DNA of 64,000 bases from Brevibacillus laterosporus DSM 25 (GCF_002706795.1 NZ_CP017705.1:62001-126000), one strand, 5' to 3'. Numbered from the stretch's first letter, positions 15,986-25,675 are shown. The notes: generated by a model not told the origin, from the letters alone. Made by a program: numbers and translations.

Positions 15986-18291
15986 TATTGTTTCTCCTTT
16001 CCTTCCAACTGGAAGACAGGTTGTGGAATGGAGACAGGTGAATCTCCTTCATAAATGAATCTGATCAATATAAATCCTTCCGTATTGACATATTCTTTTG
16101 GGTTGTCTTTTAACTGTAATGCGCTATTACTATCAAGGACTTTCCACTCACGAGAAGCTGCATGATACACTGCTTTCTTCAAATATTGATAAGCGAAATT
16201 ATCTAGTGGAGCCATCACGTTCGTTAATTCCACATTGGATGGTACTTGTAATCCATACGTTACTTTTCCATTATACATAGTAACTTCATCATGATCCTCT
16301 CGACTTACATTACCTTCCGTACTAAGAATCTGAACCCCTAATGTTCCATATGGATACGTAATGTGATTGGTTTGAGCATCTTTTAACAGGATTGGTTGTT
16401 GAACAAAGGTAAGGTAATCTTGTACAAAGCCTTGTTCAGATGCAGTAAAGACCTGATATGGGCTATTGCTTACACCTACCAAATTCATTCCGTTGACACT
16501 GCCCATTGCTTGCAGTGAATTGTCGTACAGCATGGCTTTTTGCCGCTCATTTTGAGTAGGATAGGCCATGTCTTCTAAAGAGAAATCTTGTTTATAAAAT
16601 GGTTTAATCTCTTCATTTATCTGCTTAGTCTCCCCTTTAGCAAGAGAGCCCAGCTCCATTCTCCGATTCCCCATTGTTAGATACAACTCCTGGTAATCAA
16701 AAATACTCTTGTTCGTTATCGTTCCCTTGATATGATCTTGTTCAAAAATCAAATCAGCTTGTATTTGGCCAACATCTTTAACCAAACCTCCCCCATTGAT
16801 TGACTTTTGAGTCATATATGGGATTTGCTTAATCGTTGTTTGAAATTGCCCACGATCGTTTTGTCGAATGGTATAGGCATATTTGTTTTTGTTTTTTTCC
16901 GTGTATTGTAAAAGATTTCCCGGAACAATTAACCCATCTTTAGTATCCAAGGTAACTGCTCCCCCAGAACGCTTCAAAACAGTTGCATCCGATTTTATTA
17001 TCGCTAAATCTGGTTTTATCGAGATAATTTGGTTTACAGTGTACAGCTTATCACTTGGAGCTATTAAATTTTTTCCAAAAGAAAGTGCTCCAACACTAAC
17101 TACTAGGGCTGAAACAGGAATAATTCCCCATGCCCAGTCTCGACGGTCCCTACGTTTTAACAGCACATACAGGATAGGCCCAATTAATAGTACATATCCG
17201 ATCCAAATGAAAAATAACACCGAAGCGGACGGTACATGAATCCCTGGAATGTGATTTGCCAAATTATAATAGTTAGGATTTCGATTCAGATAAGGAAAAC
17301 TCACTTGGCTATTTAGTTCATATTGAGATACTAGCTTACTCCAAAGCTGACGGTTGAAATCCCACGAAGCCAATGGCTGTGCATTGACATCATAGTTAGC
17401 AAAAAACAACTTGCCTAAGCCCACTTTTTGGGTCGAAAACAATGGTAATGACTTGTTATACACTGTTATTTGTTGAACAGGCAAAGCTGATTTTTTACTT
17501 ATTTCGGTGAAGGTAGACAGATCTTTTGTGGTTCCTGGCTGCTTGGTCAAAGCTGGCATCCACTCTTTAAAAGAGTCTAATATTTCTGGAGGAGTAGCAG
17601 CGGAAACCAAAAGGTTCCCTCCAGCATATACCCACTCTTTTATTTTGTTTATCTGATCCGAAGGTAAGCTATTTGCTGAAATATCTCCAATTACTAACAT
17701 ATTGATATTACTTAGTACATGAGCTTCAGTGGGCAGCTCTTCCGGAATCACATTACTAACCAGCATACTCTTCCAGTTAGCCCCATTTGCATACTCAGCT
17801 TCTTTATTACTGTCTCCAGCACCCTCTTGTCTTACTTGGTTTAAGAATTGCATACTATTTTCGTGTTGATCAAGGACAACAACCGTTACTTGATCCGACT
17901 GCTTTTCTCTACCTTGATAGTTTGGTGTCACCTTAGCAAGCAATTGATTGCCTTGATAAAACTCCAGTTGTAATGTACGGCTATTATTTATAATCTCTTC
18001 ACTTGGTAGATCGAAGAAAACATGTTTTGTTTCCCCTTTTTGGACAGTAATCTCTTTTACGTAAGGAAGTACCATTTTCTTTGAATTAAGCTCCTCAATC
18101 GAAAACCGTAGCTCACCTGTGACTGCATCACCGTTATTCGTAATATCTGCATGGACGCGAATCAAATTATCCTGACTCGTTATATCAGCAAATGGAATCT
18201 TCGTTTTCATTTCAATTCTGTCCGCCGCATACGCAACAGGAAGTTGAAATCCCATGAAAGCGAGTGTAATCGCTACCAGCCATTTCCACAT
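15985..18291 (-). CDS. Large secreted/membrane-anchored partner of an ABC exporter
   Basis: 768 residues. An N-terminal signal peptide (MWKWLVAITLAFMGFQLPVAYA, cleavage near residue 22) is followed by about 330 extracellular residues with beta-sandwich character. These include a glutamine-amidotransferase-like fold (NINMLVIGDISANSLPSDQINKIKEWVYAGGNLLVSAA). Two membrane segments lie near residues 350-410, and another large extracellular part follows. It resembles the unknown-function proteins that sit with GldA/GldG-like ABC transporters. One-base overlap with the ATPase gene downstream. The role is inferred from context only. Confidence 0.65.
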   Translation of the reverse strand: MWKWLVAITLAFMGFQLPVAYAADRIEMKTKIPFADITSQDNLIRVHADITNNGDAVTGELRFSIEELNSKKMVLPYVKEITVQKGETKHVFFDLPSEEIINNSRTLQLEFYQGNQLLAKVTPNYQGREKQSDQVTVVVLDQHENSMQFLNQVRQEGAGDSNKEAEYANGANWKSMLVSNVIPEELPTEAHVLSNINMLVIGDISANSLPSDQINKIKEWVYAGGNLLVSAATPPEILDSFKEWMPALTKQPGTTKDLSTFTEISKKSALPVQQITVYNKSLPLFSTQKVGLGKLFFANYDVNAQPLASWDFNRQLWSKLVSQYELNSQVSFPYLNRNPNYYNLANHIPGIHVPSASVLFFIWIGYVLLIGPILYVLLKRRDRRDWAWGIIPVSALVVSVGALSFGKNLIAPSDKLYTVNQIISIKPDLAIIKSDATVLKRSGGAVTLDTKDGLIVPGNLLQYTEKNKNKYAYTIRQNDRGQFQTTIKQIPYMTQKSINGGGLVKDVGQIQADLIFEQDHIKGTITNKSIFDYQELYLTMGNRRMELGSLAKGETKQINEEIKPFYKQDFSLEDMAYPTQNERQKAMLYDNSLQAMGSVNGMNLVGVSNSPYQVFTASEQGFVQDYLTFVQQPILLKDAQTNHITYPYGTLGVQILSTEGNVSREDHDEVTMYNGKVTYGLQVPSNVELTNVMAPLDNFAYQYLKKAVYHAASREWKVLDSNSALQLKDNPKEYVNTEGFILIRFIYEGDSPVSIPQPVFQLEGKEKQ

Positions 18292-18302
18292 ATGTTTTCC
18301 TC

Positions 18303-19406
18303 CTATTTTTGTAAATCAAGCGGCGTAAACATAAACCCTTGTTGATCAGAGTTGACTATTAAGAGATGCTTTCCATCACTAGTCCATTCAGCCCTCTTTA
18401 CCGATTCTTTCTGAATACCAGCTGGGAGTTTTACTTTTTTCCAGTTTTTGATAGTTTCATCCATCGTACCCATCAACATAACGCCGTCTGGTGAAAGAAT
18501 CGTAAGTTGCTTAGCTGAAAACCATGACGGTGAGCTTCCTCTCACTTTTTCCTTGATTTCCCCTGTCTGTCGATCATAAATACACACCTCTCCATTTTGT
18601 TCAAAAGAGAGATAACGACCATTGTGAGACCAAGCCGCCTTTGAACCGTTTGCTACCTTCTCTTTTCCAAAGGTACGCAGATTGGTCACCCAAACCTCAG
18701 GTTTATCTTGCTTATATACTGTATAAGCTAAAAATTCATCTTTAGGATCAAATGCAGGGTCAATTACTGGACGGTTCTCCTGCTCCAATAAAAGTCTCGG
18801 TGCATAACTCTTTTCTTTACTCTGATTAAGTTGTAAAACCCACAATTTCCCTTTATCCTGACTGTTTTCTGTCAGTGCCAGTTTCGTATTTGTAGAATTC
18901 CATGCAATGGAGTCATACGTACCAATTTGTTGAGGAAGTTCAATAGGAGTATCTATTTCACTGTCATATCCACTTATAATGTGCAACTTATTATCGGCTT
19001 GCAAATAGGCAACCTGTAAATCTGAGGATAGCACTGCCGAATCAGTAGACAGCTTAGGAATGCTGATTGGTGACTTCGAAATGGCAAGATCAACATCTGC
19101 CTGAGCCACGTTTACGTACAAAAAAGCAGCCAAAGCAACTGTTCCTACCCCCCCTAGCATATACCAACCTCTTTTTCGATTGATCCTCTTTTGATCATTG
19201 TGCTTTATTTCTTCCTGACGGACTATCGTAAGATGCGGTTGTTTTTGCCCTTGCATTTGCTCCATTAATTTACGTTTCAAATCTTCTTTTAATCGATAGT
19301 TAACAGGAACCGCCTTACGCATATCACTTAAATGTGACAAGAGTTCAACCACGGTCTGTTCATGTTCATTTGTCTGATCTGATGCACTACGTAGATCATC
19401 CTTCAT
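18303..19406 (-). CDS. Putative anti-sigma factor with extracytoplasmic TolB-like propeller
   Basis: 367 residues from the ATG at 19406, which has GGAAGGTGA 5-8 bases upstream. The N-terminal ~85 residues are cytoplasmic and helical. A single membrane segment (WYMLGGVGTVALAAFLYVNVA) follows, then an extracellular half with WD40/TolB-like blades (VAYLQADNKLHIIS, EWTSDGKHLLIV). The start overlaps the sigma gene by 11 bases. Overlap with an ECF sigma gene and this topology make it the likely membrane anti-sigma factor. I do not see the usual HxxxCxxC zinc motif, so the sigma-binding part is atypical. Confidence 0.7.
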   Translation of the reverse strand: MKDDLRSASDQTNEHEQTVVELLSHLSDMRKAVPVNYRLKEDLKRKLMEQMQGQKQPHLTIVRQEEIKHNDQKRINRKRGWYMLGGVGTVALAAFLYVNVAQADVDLAISKSPISIPKLSTDSAVLSSDLQVAYLQADNKLHIISGYDSEIDTPIELPQQIGTYDSIAWNSTNTKLALTENSQDKGKLWVLQLNQSKEKSYAPRLLLEQENRPVIDPAFDPKDEFLAYTVYKQDKPEVWVTNLRTFGKEKVANGSKAAWSHNGRYLSFEQNGEVCIYDRQTGEIKEKVRGSSPSWFSAKQLTILSPDGVMLMGTMDETIKNWKKVKLPAGIQKESVKRAEWTSDGKHLLIVNSDQQGFMFTPLDLQK

Positions 19407-19965
19407 GGCGATCACCTTCCTCATACAAACTCTGCAAGACTTTTATTCCGCGGTGAGAGATCATCTTAACGGACGATTCACTTTTAGCTAACACTTCTGC
19501 AACCTGTGAAATTTTTAGATCAGCAAAGAACCGAAGCGTCAAAACATCACGCTGATCCTGTGATAACATATTTAACCTTGTCCGTAATAAAGTCATTTCT
19601 TCTTTAGATAAAACACGCAATTCCGGTTGATACTCATCATCTGCTTCAATAAACAATAATTCTTCTGTTTCCGTCGGGTATTCACGTATCTTACGAACAA
19701 AATCAATAAACGTATTATGAGCGATACGAAAAATCCAAGATGCAAATGGGCTTCTACGGCTATATTGATCAAATTTCTCCAGAGCTTTTAAAAATACGCT
19801 GGTTGTCAAGTCATCTGCATCCCACGAACTATGTACACGACATCGTAAATAACGATTAACTCGATCAAAATATTCATCATATAGCTCTGGGAAATCTCTC
19901 GCTTCATAGTAATCAGTCTCTATCGCAACAGACGGATTTTCCTTACCGTCCTGCTTTACGGCCAT
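19396..19965 (-). CDS. ECF-type RNA polymerase sigma factor
   Basis: 189 residues from the ATG at 19965, with AGAGGG 6 bases upstream. Region 2 is visible as ELYDEYFDRVNRYLRCR to ASWIFRIAHNTFIDFVRK. Region 4 is visible as LSQDQRDVLTLRFFADLKISQVAEVLAKSESSVKMISHRG, including the helix-turn-helix. Region 3 is absent, as in ECF factors. It is the first gene of an operon with an overlapping anti-sigma gene, a large membrane protein and an ABC exporter. A candidate self-directed promoter lies just upstream. Confidence 0.88.
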   Translation of the reverse strand: MAVKQDGKENPSVAIETDYYEARDFPELYDEYFDRVNRYLRCRVHSSWDADDLTTSVFLKALEKFDQYSRRSPFASWIFRIAHNTFIDFVRKIREYPTETEELLFIEADDEYQPELRVLSKEEMTLLRTRLNMLSQDQRDVLTLRFFADLKISQVAEVLAKSESSVKMISHRGIKVLQSLYEEGDRHEG

Positions 19966-20005
19966 TACCATCCCTCTTCCTCCACACTGTTTGTTTCTAC
20001 TCCAA

Positions 20006-20034
20006 TTGACGCATCATATCCGAAAAAGGTCACA
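20006..20034 (-). promoter_or_regulatory. Candidate ECF-type (autoregulatory) promoter of the sigma operon
   Basis: On the minus strand TGTGAC, 17 bases, CGTC matches the general shape of Bacillus ECF promoters (TGAAAC-N16-17-CGTA). The -10 end is about 40 bases before the sigma start codon. This suggests that the sigma factor drives its own operon. Confidence 0.45.
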
Positions 20035-20103
20035 GGCATAAACAAAAAAAGTGTAAAATATGCATTTTTTCTTATACATAAGCAAAAAAAAAGAAACACA
20101 CAG

Positions 20104-20150
20104 AAAAAAACATCCTTGTTCCCAGTCAAATACAGGGAGCAAAGATGTTT
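20104..20150 (-). terminator. Strong terminator after thyA-dfrA
   Basis: On the minus strand AACATCTTTGCTCCC pairs with GGGAACAAGGATGTT and is followed by seven T residues. It separates the folate operon from the sigma operon. Confidence 0.92.
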
Positions 20151-20183
20151 GGCAGTTAACATTACTAGAGGTTCGTCCTCAGA

Positions 20184-20681
20184 CTATTGACAATCCGTTA
20201 CACTCCGAACATATATTTGGAACTCATACTGAAATGGATTCTCTTCGTTTTGTACACCAGGTGTCACTTCAACTAGTGTCCATTCAGATTCATCAAACGT
20301 AGGAAAAAAGGCATCTCCCTTGAACTCCTGCTGAATCTGAGTAATATACATTTTACTAGTGTAGGGCAAAAGCAACTTATAAATTTTTGCCCCACCAATA
20401 ATAAAAGCTTCTTCTTTACTATCTATCATCGCAAGAACTTCTTCAATCGAATGAGCGATTTCACAGCCATCCGCCTCATAGTTTGCTTGCGTCGTCAGCA
20501 CGATATTGCGTCGATTAGGTAGGGGCTTCCCAATAGATTCATACGTTTTTCGCCCCATGATGATAGCATGACCAGTTGTGATACGGCGAAAATACTTTAG
20601 ATCCTCTGGTAATCGCCATGGTAGCTGGTTATCTCGACCAATAACACGGTTCTGCCCCATAGCAAAAATGCTTGATAGCAC
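20184..20681 (-). CDS. dfrA: Dihydrofolate reductase
   Basis: 165 residues, normal length. It begins MLSSIFAMGQNRVIGRDNQLPWRLPEDLKYF and contains GRKTYESIGKPLPNRRNIVLT and the NADPH-binding loop FIIGGAKIYKLLLP. It regenerates tetrahydrofolate, which thymidylate synthase consumes. The start is GTG, sharing its G with the TAG stop of thyA; GGAGGTGG lies about 10 bases upstream inside the end of thyA. It is translationally coupled to thyA and closed by the strong terminator. Confidence 0.95.
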   Translation of the reverse strand: MLSSIFAMGQNRVIGRDNQLPWRLPEDLKYFRRITTGHAIIMGRKTYESIGKPLPNRRNIVLTTQANYEADGCEIAHSIEEVLAMIDSKEEAFIIGGAKIYKLLLPYTSKMYITQIQQEFKGDAFFPTFDESEWTLVEVTPGVQNEENPFQYEFQIYVRSVTDCQ

Positions 20682-21466
20682 TAAATAGCCACCTCCATGG
20701 CAATTTTTGGCTGATGCTTATAATCGATTAATTTCACATCATCTGGTGTAAAATCATAAAAATCGGTGATCTCCGGGTTAATCCAAAAGCTAGGAGCAGG
20801 ATAAGCTTCTCTAGTTAATTGGGTACGCAAGCCTTCGAAATGATTTTCGTAGATATGTGCATTATTAATATAATGCTGGAATTTTCCTGGCTTTAGACCT
20901 GTGACTTGCGCAATCATATGAATAAGCACAGCATACTGAGTAGTATTAAACGGAATTCCTAAGCCCATATCACCGCTACGCTGTACAAGAGTACAGTTTA
21001 AATAACCGTCCGTAACATCCCACATGGTTTGAAAGGCACATGGCTGCAAGGCCATTTCTTCTAAATCATTCATGTCCCATAAACTAATAATATGTCGGCG
21101 TCCTTGGGGATCGTTTTTGAGGCCATCGATTAGCTTGTCTATCTGCTTGTGCTTAGCAATTTGATAACCGTATGCTTTACCGATCGTTCCGTCCTCTTTA
21201 GCCCATTCATCCCATACACGTACACCCATCTCTTGCAACAGCCTCACATCATTACTTTGATGCTTGTAAATCCATAGCAATTCTTTGACAGCTGTTTTAA
21301 ACGCAACGAATTTGGTTGTCAAAATTGGAAATTCTTTCTGTAAATCATAGCTTAGTAGCTGACCAAACAGTTTCTTTGTGGGGATTCCTGTGCGATTGTT
21401 GTCATAATATCCGTTTTCTAAAATATCTTCCACTAAAGCAAGGTATTGTATATCTGCTTGACTCAT
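20681..21466 (-). CDS. thyA: Thymidylate synthase
   Basis: 261 residues from the ATG at 21466. An upstream in-frame start at 21556 is rejected because the likely promoter (21499-21527) lies inside that extension. The active-site Cys is in [12 protein letters not shown]. The dUMP and folate pockets are visible as [13 protein letters not shown] and [10 protein letters not shown]. The enzyme converts dUMP to dTMP with methylene-tetrahydrofolate. First gene of the thyA-dfrA operon. Confidence 0.95.
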   Translation of the reverse strand: MSQADIQYLALVEDILENGYYDNNRTGIPTKKLFGQLLSYDLQKEFPILTTKFVAFKTAVKELLWIYKHQSNDVRLLQEMGVRVWDEWAKEDGTIGKAYGYQIAKHKQIDKLIDGLKNDPQGRRHIISLWDMNDLEEMALQPCAFQTMWDVTDGYLNCTLVQRSGDMGLGIPFNTTQYAVLIHMIAQVTGLKPGKFQHYINNAHIYENHFEGLRTQLTREAYPAPSFWINPEITDFYDFTPDDVKLIDYKHQPKIAMEVAI

Positions 21467-21498
21467 CTTGTTCACGTCCTTCTTACAAACTCTAAGAC

Positions 21499-21527
21499 AG
21501 TATAACGAAACATTACGTTCTTGAAAA
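21499..21527 (-). promoter_or_regulatory. Sigma-A promoter of thyA-dfrA
   Basis: On the minus strand TTTTCA, 17 bases, TATACT. The -10 box matches 5 of 6, the -35 box 4 of 6, and the spacing is ideal. It ends about 33 bases before the chosen thyA ATG. Confidence 0.6.
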
Positions 21528-21776
21528 GCTTTTCGCCTAATCCTCTTTGTGACCAAACACTAGTAAAAAAAGCTAGTATTTTATTTGCTTCGAATGGTGG
21601 CATTTTAATATTGCCGAACAAAAAGACCTCGTTCCTTTTCCTTAATTATCTTGAATTCAAAATAAGGCAGAATATTGAAAATATTTTCACGATAGTATAA
21701 CCGAACATTTCACTATTAGACTATCATCCACAAAAAAATAATAATTACCTAAACTTAGTACAAAATAACAAAATAA

Positions 21777-21960
21777 GAGTTAAAGAATGTATGGTTACAG
21801 AAACAACAAAAAGTAATTCGAAAGAAAATTCTTGAAGGAAAAAATCCAAATTCAACAGGTGTACGTAAGGTAGATGAAAGAGAGTTTCGACCTTATTTGT
21901 TAAAAGGACGATATTTACATTATGAGAACCGCTTTCAAAAAGGTGCTTGTCAAAAATAAA
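21777..21960 (+). pseudogene. Possible decayed coding remnant
   Basis: The frame after a TAA (from 21777) reads 60 codons without ATG or ribosome binding site and ends at TAA 21958-21960. The product is basic and protein-like (KILEGKNPNSTGVRKVDERE, then FRPYLLKGRYLHYENRF). It looks like the tail of a lost gene, but I cannot name the family. Chance cannot be excluded. Confidence 0.25.
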
Positions 21961-22062
21961 TATAATACATATTATTTTTTACCTAACCTGAAACTCTCTT
22001 AGATAGATTAAATTTCTTGCTCGCTCAAAAAACTCTATCCCTCCCTGTCACACACCTATGTT

Positions 22063-22899
22063 TTACACCCCAGATAATCCCGGATCAGGATATAACACGG
22101 AGGACATTATTTTTTTAGAAACAGGATGTTGTAAGCTTTCAGGCTGTTCCATATCATCTAACCATTCAACAATCTCACCCTTATACATCACCCCTATACA
22201 GTCCGCTATGTAATTTATAGCCTGTAAATCATGAGAGATAAAGAGATAGGAAAGTTGAAACTCTTCTTTTAATTCTGCTAAAAGATGTAAGATTTGTACT
22301 TGTACAAGAGCGTCTAAAGCACTTACGGCCTCATCAAGTATGATTAGCTTCGGTCTTAATGCAATAGCTCTAGCAATATTTATTCTCTGTAATTGCCCTC
22401 CACTAAACTGGTGAGGGTATTTATACATATCTTCCGGAGATAATCCAACTGTCTCCAAAAGGCCCTGTACTTTCTGTATCTCTTCAGTAGCCGTAAGCCT
22501 TTCATAATTTCGTAACGGTTCAGCAATAATCTCTCTTATCGTTAATCGTGGGTTTACAGCGCTATAACAATCCTGAAAGACAACCTGCAGATTTCTCCGT
22601 ACCTCCTTTAATTCTTTTTCTTTTAAACGATAAAGGTCCTTTCCCTGAAACCAGACCTCTCCCTGATCAGGCTTTTCAAGCCCCAGAATAATTTTGCCAA
22701 GAGTACTCTTTCCTGCCCCGCTTTCGCCAACAAGCCCTAGACATACCCCTTCTTCCAGCGTTAGAGAAACACCTTTTACAGCTTCAACCGTTTTACGCTT
22801 CCTCCAAACGGAGTTACCAAGCAAGTATGTTTTCTTTATGTCTTTCAACTCAAGCAGACTCACTCTTCTTTCACCCAACTTTATCGTAATTTTACACAT
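22063..22899 (-). CDS. Nik/Opp/Dpp-type ABC importer ATPase (second subunit)
   Basis: 278 residues if started at 22899, but a GTG at 22863 (protein VSLLELKDIKKTYL) has GGGTG upstream and sits 17 bases after the previous stop, so it is the more likely start. Walker A GESGAGKSTLGKII, signature FSGGQLQRINIARAIALRPKLIILDEAVSALD and H-loop SHDLQAINYIAD are intact. It belongs to the OppF/DppF/NikE class. Last gene of a five-gene importer operon under a cobalamin riboswitch. Confidence 0.85.
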   Translation of the reverse strand: MCKITIKLGERRVSLLELKDIKKTYLLGNSVWRKRKTVEAVKGVSLTLEEGVCLGLVGESGAGKSTLGKIILGLEKPDQGEVWFQGKDLYRLKEKELKEVRRNLQVVFQDCYSAVNPRLTIREIIAEPLRNYERLTATEEIQKVQGLLETVGLSPEDMYKYPHQFSGGQLQRINIARAIALRPKLIILDEAVSALDALVQVQILHLLAELKEEFQLSYLFISHDLQAINYIADCIGVMYKGEIVEWLDDMEQPESLQHPVSKKIMSSVLYPDPGLSGV

Positions 22900-23852
22900 C
22901 GTACTAGATGATCTTTTTCATATTCCTTCCATTCAAGCTTGCTAGTTGCACAAATGTGATCTGCATCCTCGCATCGATCTAAAAATGGGCATATATTGTC
23001 TCTATTCGGTGGAGTGGGAGGAGAAACGCTAACACGTTTTGCACTCTTTACCCTCCTTCTCGTTAATCCCAGTCTGGCTTGTAACAAGACACGGGTATAT
23101 GGGTGCATCGGGTGATTGAATAACTTCCATACTGGTGCCTTCTCAACTATATACCCGCCATACATTACAGCCACTTCGTCAGCCAACTGAGCAATTACCC
23201 CTAGATCGTGTGATACTAATAAAATACCGGTATCGCATTCTTTTCTTATCCTATCCAACTGTTTCAAAATTTGGAGTTGATTAGTCGTATCGAGGGCTGT
23301 CGTGGGCTCATCCGCAATAAGGATAGATGGATGTAAGGACATCGTGATCGCAATCATCACACGCTGGAGCATACCGCCACTTAGCTGAAATGGATATTGC
23401 TTCAATATACTCTCTGGATTTGGCAAATCCATTTTTTCCAAATGCTCCACAGCCATTTTCTGCGCTTCTCGCTTCGTGATAGGCAAATGAGTTCTCAGTG
23501 TTTCAATAAAATGCCGACCAATTGTCCGCACAGGATTAAAGGCGGTCATAGGATTTTGCATAATAAAAGCGATCTCACTACCTCGTATTTTTCCTATGTC
23601 TTCTACTGAACAAGTTAACATATCCTTATTTCTAAACGTGATGCTCCCTTCTACCACCTTTGCCTTATCGGGTAAAAGATTTAATAAAGACATGCACGTC
23701 ATCGTTTTTCCTGATCCGCTCTCTCCGACAAGCCCAAACACTTTCCCTGCCTCTATTTCAAAGCTTACCTCATTGACAGTCTGAGTCACCCCATGCGGTG
23801 TTGATACAACTATATTCAAATTGTTAACAGTTAGAATGGGGTGCTGTCCCAT
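22881..23852 (-). CDS. Nik/Opp/Dpp-type ABC importer ATPase (first subunit)
   Basis: 323 residues, OppD/DppD/NikD class. Walker A GESGSGKTMTCMSLLNLLP, signature LSGGMLQRVMIAITMSLHPSILIADEPTTALD and H-loop SHDLGVIAQLAD are intact. The C-terminal oligopeptide-transporter tail carries Cys residues in CPFLDRCEDADHIC, the cluster seen in this family. It follows the permease genes with a 15-base gap. Confidence 0.87.
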   Translation of the reverse strand: MGQHPILTVNNLNIVVSTPHGVTQTVNEVSFEIEAGKVFGLVGESGSGKTMTCMSLLNLLPDKAKVVEGSITFRNKDMLTCSVEDIGKIRGSEIAFIMQNPMTAFNPVRTIGRHFIETLRTHLPITKREAQKMAVEHLEKMDLPNPESILKQYPFQLSGGMLQRVMIAITMSLHPSILIADEPTTALDTTNQLQILKQLDRIRKECDTGILLVSHDLGVIAQLADEVAVMYGGYIVEKAPVWKLFNHPMHPYTRVLLQARLGLTRRRVKSAKRVSVSPPTPPNRDNICPFLDRCEDADHICATSKLEWKEYEKDHLVRCVKLR

Positions 23853-23867
23853 CTTCCATCCTCCTTT

Positions 23868-24698
23868 CTATTTTCTTCTTAGGTCTAAAGCATCCCTCAG
23901 GGCTTCTCCGAACAAGTTGAAAGCGATCACGACAAGTAAGATCATCATACCTGGGTACAACATCAAGGATGGGTTATTTCTAAAAAATGGTTTACTGTCG
24001 TTGATCATCATTCCCCACTCTGCCTCTGGCGGCTGTATGCCAAGACCTAGAAATGAAAGTCCAGAAATAGCTAACACAATTCCTCCGATGTCCATAAAAG
24101 CTAATACAACTATTTGAGATATAATCGTAGGTAAGATATGTTTTAGCACAATGACAAGCTTTGGTGTTCCGCATACCTTAGCCGCTAAAATGAAGTGTTG
24201 CTCCTTAACGCTAAGTACCATTCCCCGAATAATGCGAGCATAAAAAACCCATTGGACAAGCACCATCGCTAAAATCAGATTCCCAAGACCTGGTCCCAAG
24301 ATTCCAATCAAAGCTAAGGACAGAAGCAAGTTTGGAAATGCCATGAGAATATCACAAATCCGCATGAACAAATAATCAACCCAACCACCTCTAAAGCCTG
24401 CATAAATACCGATCGGAATACTAATTGTCATGGTTAATCCCATGATAAGGAAAGCTGTTCCCAGCGAGGTTCGTGTCCCATAGATTAATCGAGACCATAT
24501 ACATCTCCCTAAATGATCGGTCCCTAACGGAAATGTAGCGGAAGGGCCTTGCAGTTTATGAGTGATATCAACCAGATTCGGATCATTAGGAGACCAAAAA
24601 GGGGCAAAAAGAGCCAATAATATCATGAGGAAGATAATGATGCTGCAAATGATCATGAGCTTTTGTGACAGCAGCTTTTGCTTTAGATTTTTCAACAT
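23868..24698 (-). CDS. Nik/Opp/Dpp-type ABC importer permease (DppC/NikC class)
   Basis: 276 residues from the ATG at 24698, which has AAGGAG about 10 bases upstream; the ATG at 24719 lies within the preceding gene and lacks a site. About six membrane segments. The family start PNLVDITHKLQGPSATFPLGTDHLGRCIWSRLIYGTRTSL is clear, as is the EAA-type loop. It lies 2 bases after the partner permease stop. It forms the channel with the DppB/NikB-like subunit. Confidence 0.88.
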   Translation of the reverse strand: MLKNLKQKLLSQKLMIICSIIIFLMILLALFAPFWSPNDPNLVDITHKLQGPSATFPLGTDHLGRCIWSRLIYGTRTSLGTAFLIMGLTMTISIPIGIYAGFRGGWVDYLFMRICDILMAFPNLLLSLALIGILGPGLGNLILAMVLVQWVFYARIIRGMVLSVKEQHFILAAKVCGTPKLVIVLKHILPTIISQIVVLAFMDIGGIVLAISGLSFLGLGIQPPEAEWGMMINDSKPFFRNNPSLMLYPGMMILLVVIAFNLFGEALRDALDLRRK

Positions 24699-24700
24699 GC

Positions 24701-25639
24701 TTATTGCTCTCCTTCCCATTTTATCCGGGGATCCAGGAAAGCATATGCAATATCCACAAGGAGATTGCAGACTACAAAGATCACACCCATAAACAATAAA
24801 CAGCTCTGAATCATCGGATAATCACGCTGTAAAATAGAAGTAACAAATAAAGAGCCCATACCCGGCCAAGCAAAGACGGTTTCAACAATAACGGCTCCGC
24901 TTAACATGTTTCCAAGGCTCATGCCTAGTCCAGTTAACACGGGTAATAAGGACTTTTTAAAGACATGTCTGCTAATGATTACTCTTTCGCTCAGCCCTCT
25001 CGCTCTCGCATACACTACAAATGGCTCATTCAAGTTTTCTAACGTACTAGCGCGAAGCAATTGCATATACGTACCGATATAAGGAAAAGCCAGTGTCAAG
25101 GAAGGAAGCACTAGATGAGCAAAAGTTCCCCTCCCTAATACAGGAAATAAATCTAACTTAACCGATAAAAAATAGATGAATAGGAATCCGAGCCAGAAAG
25201 CAGGCATCGAGACACTAACAAAGGCCATTATTCTGCTAACCTGATCAATCAATTTCCCCTTATAAAGAGCAGAAATCATTCCTATAGGTAAACTAATAAC
25301 AATAATTAGGATGCATGATGCAAATGCTAGTTGTATTGTTGGGAAGAAATGGAGCACGATTTCATCCCATATCGATTTCTTCGACACATAAGATATCCCT
25401 AAATCCAATTGAACCACTTTTTCTAACCAATTTACATACTGGATATACAGGGGCTTGTCCAGCCCTAGCTCTGCTCGGATGGATGCCACTGCCTCATCTG
25501 TTGGAGGAATATGTGACGCCCTCAAGTAAGCTACGGCTGGGTCCCCAGGGGTTAAGTGGAGCAGAATAAAAGTGATCAGAGAAATTCCAAATAATATTGG
25601 CAGTAAACTTGTGAGACGTTTAACAATAAACCAACCCAT
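24701..25639 (-). CDS. Nik/Opp/Dpp-type ABC importer permease (DppB/NikB class)
   Basis: 312 residues with six membrane segments. It begins MGWFIVKRLTSLLPILFGISLITFILLHLTPGDPA, the standard start of this class, and contains the ASTLENLNEPFVVYARARGLSE loop that contacts the ATPases. It follows the binding-protein gene by 36 bases. Confidence 0.9.
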   Translation of the reverse strand: MGWFIVKRLTSLLPILFGISLITFILLHLTPGDPAVAYLRASHIPPTDEAVASIRAELGLDKPLYIQYVNWLEKVVQLDLGISYVSKKSIWDEIVLHFFPTIQLAFASCILIIVISLPIGMISALYKGKLIDQVSRIMAFVSVSMPAFWLGFLFIYFLSVKLDLFPVLGRGTFAHLVLPSLTLAFPYIGTYMQLLRASTLENLNEPFVVYARARGLSERVIISRHVFKKSLLPVLTGLGMSLGNMLSGAVIVETVFAWPGMGSLFVTSILQRDYPMIQSCLLFMGVIFVVCNLLVDIAYAFLDPRIKWEGEQ

Positions 25640-25675
25640 TTAGTTCTCCTTCAGTCGTTTTTACATATCCCCACT

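Larger units (their letters stand above)
21467..22062. other. AT-rich stretch between thyA and the ABC importer operon
   Basis: These 596 bases hold the thyA promoter and leader at one end and a possible decayed coding remnant (21777-21960). The remainder is very AT-rich and featureless. No clear terminator for the minus-strand importer operon is visible just after its stop. Confidence 0.5.

Noticed and set aside
20681..21556. Longer thyA start at 21556
   Set aside because: The likely promoter lies inside this extension, and the ATG at 21466 has a ribosome binding site and gives the usual ThyA length.
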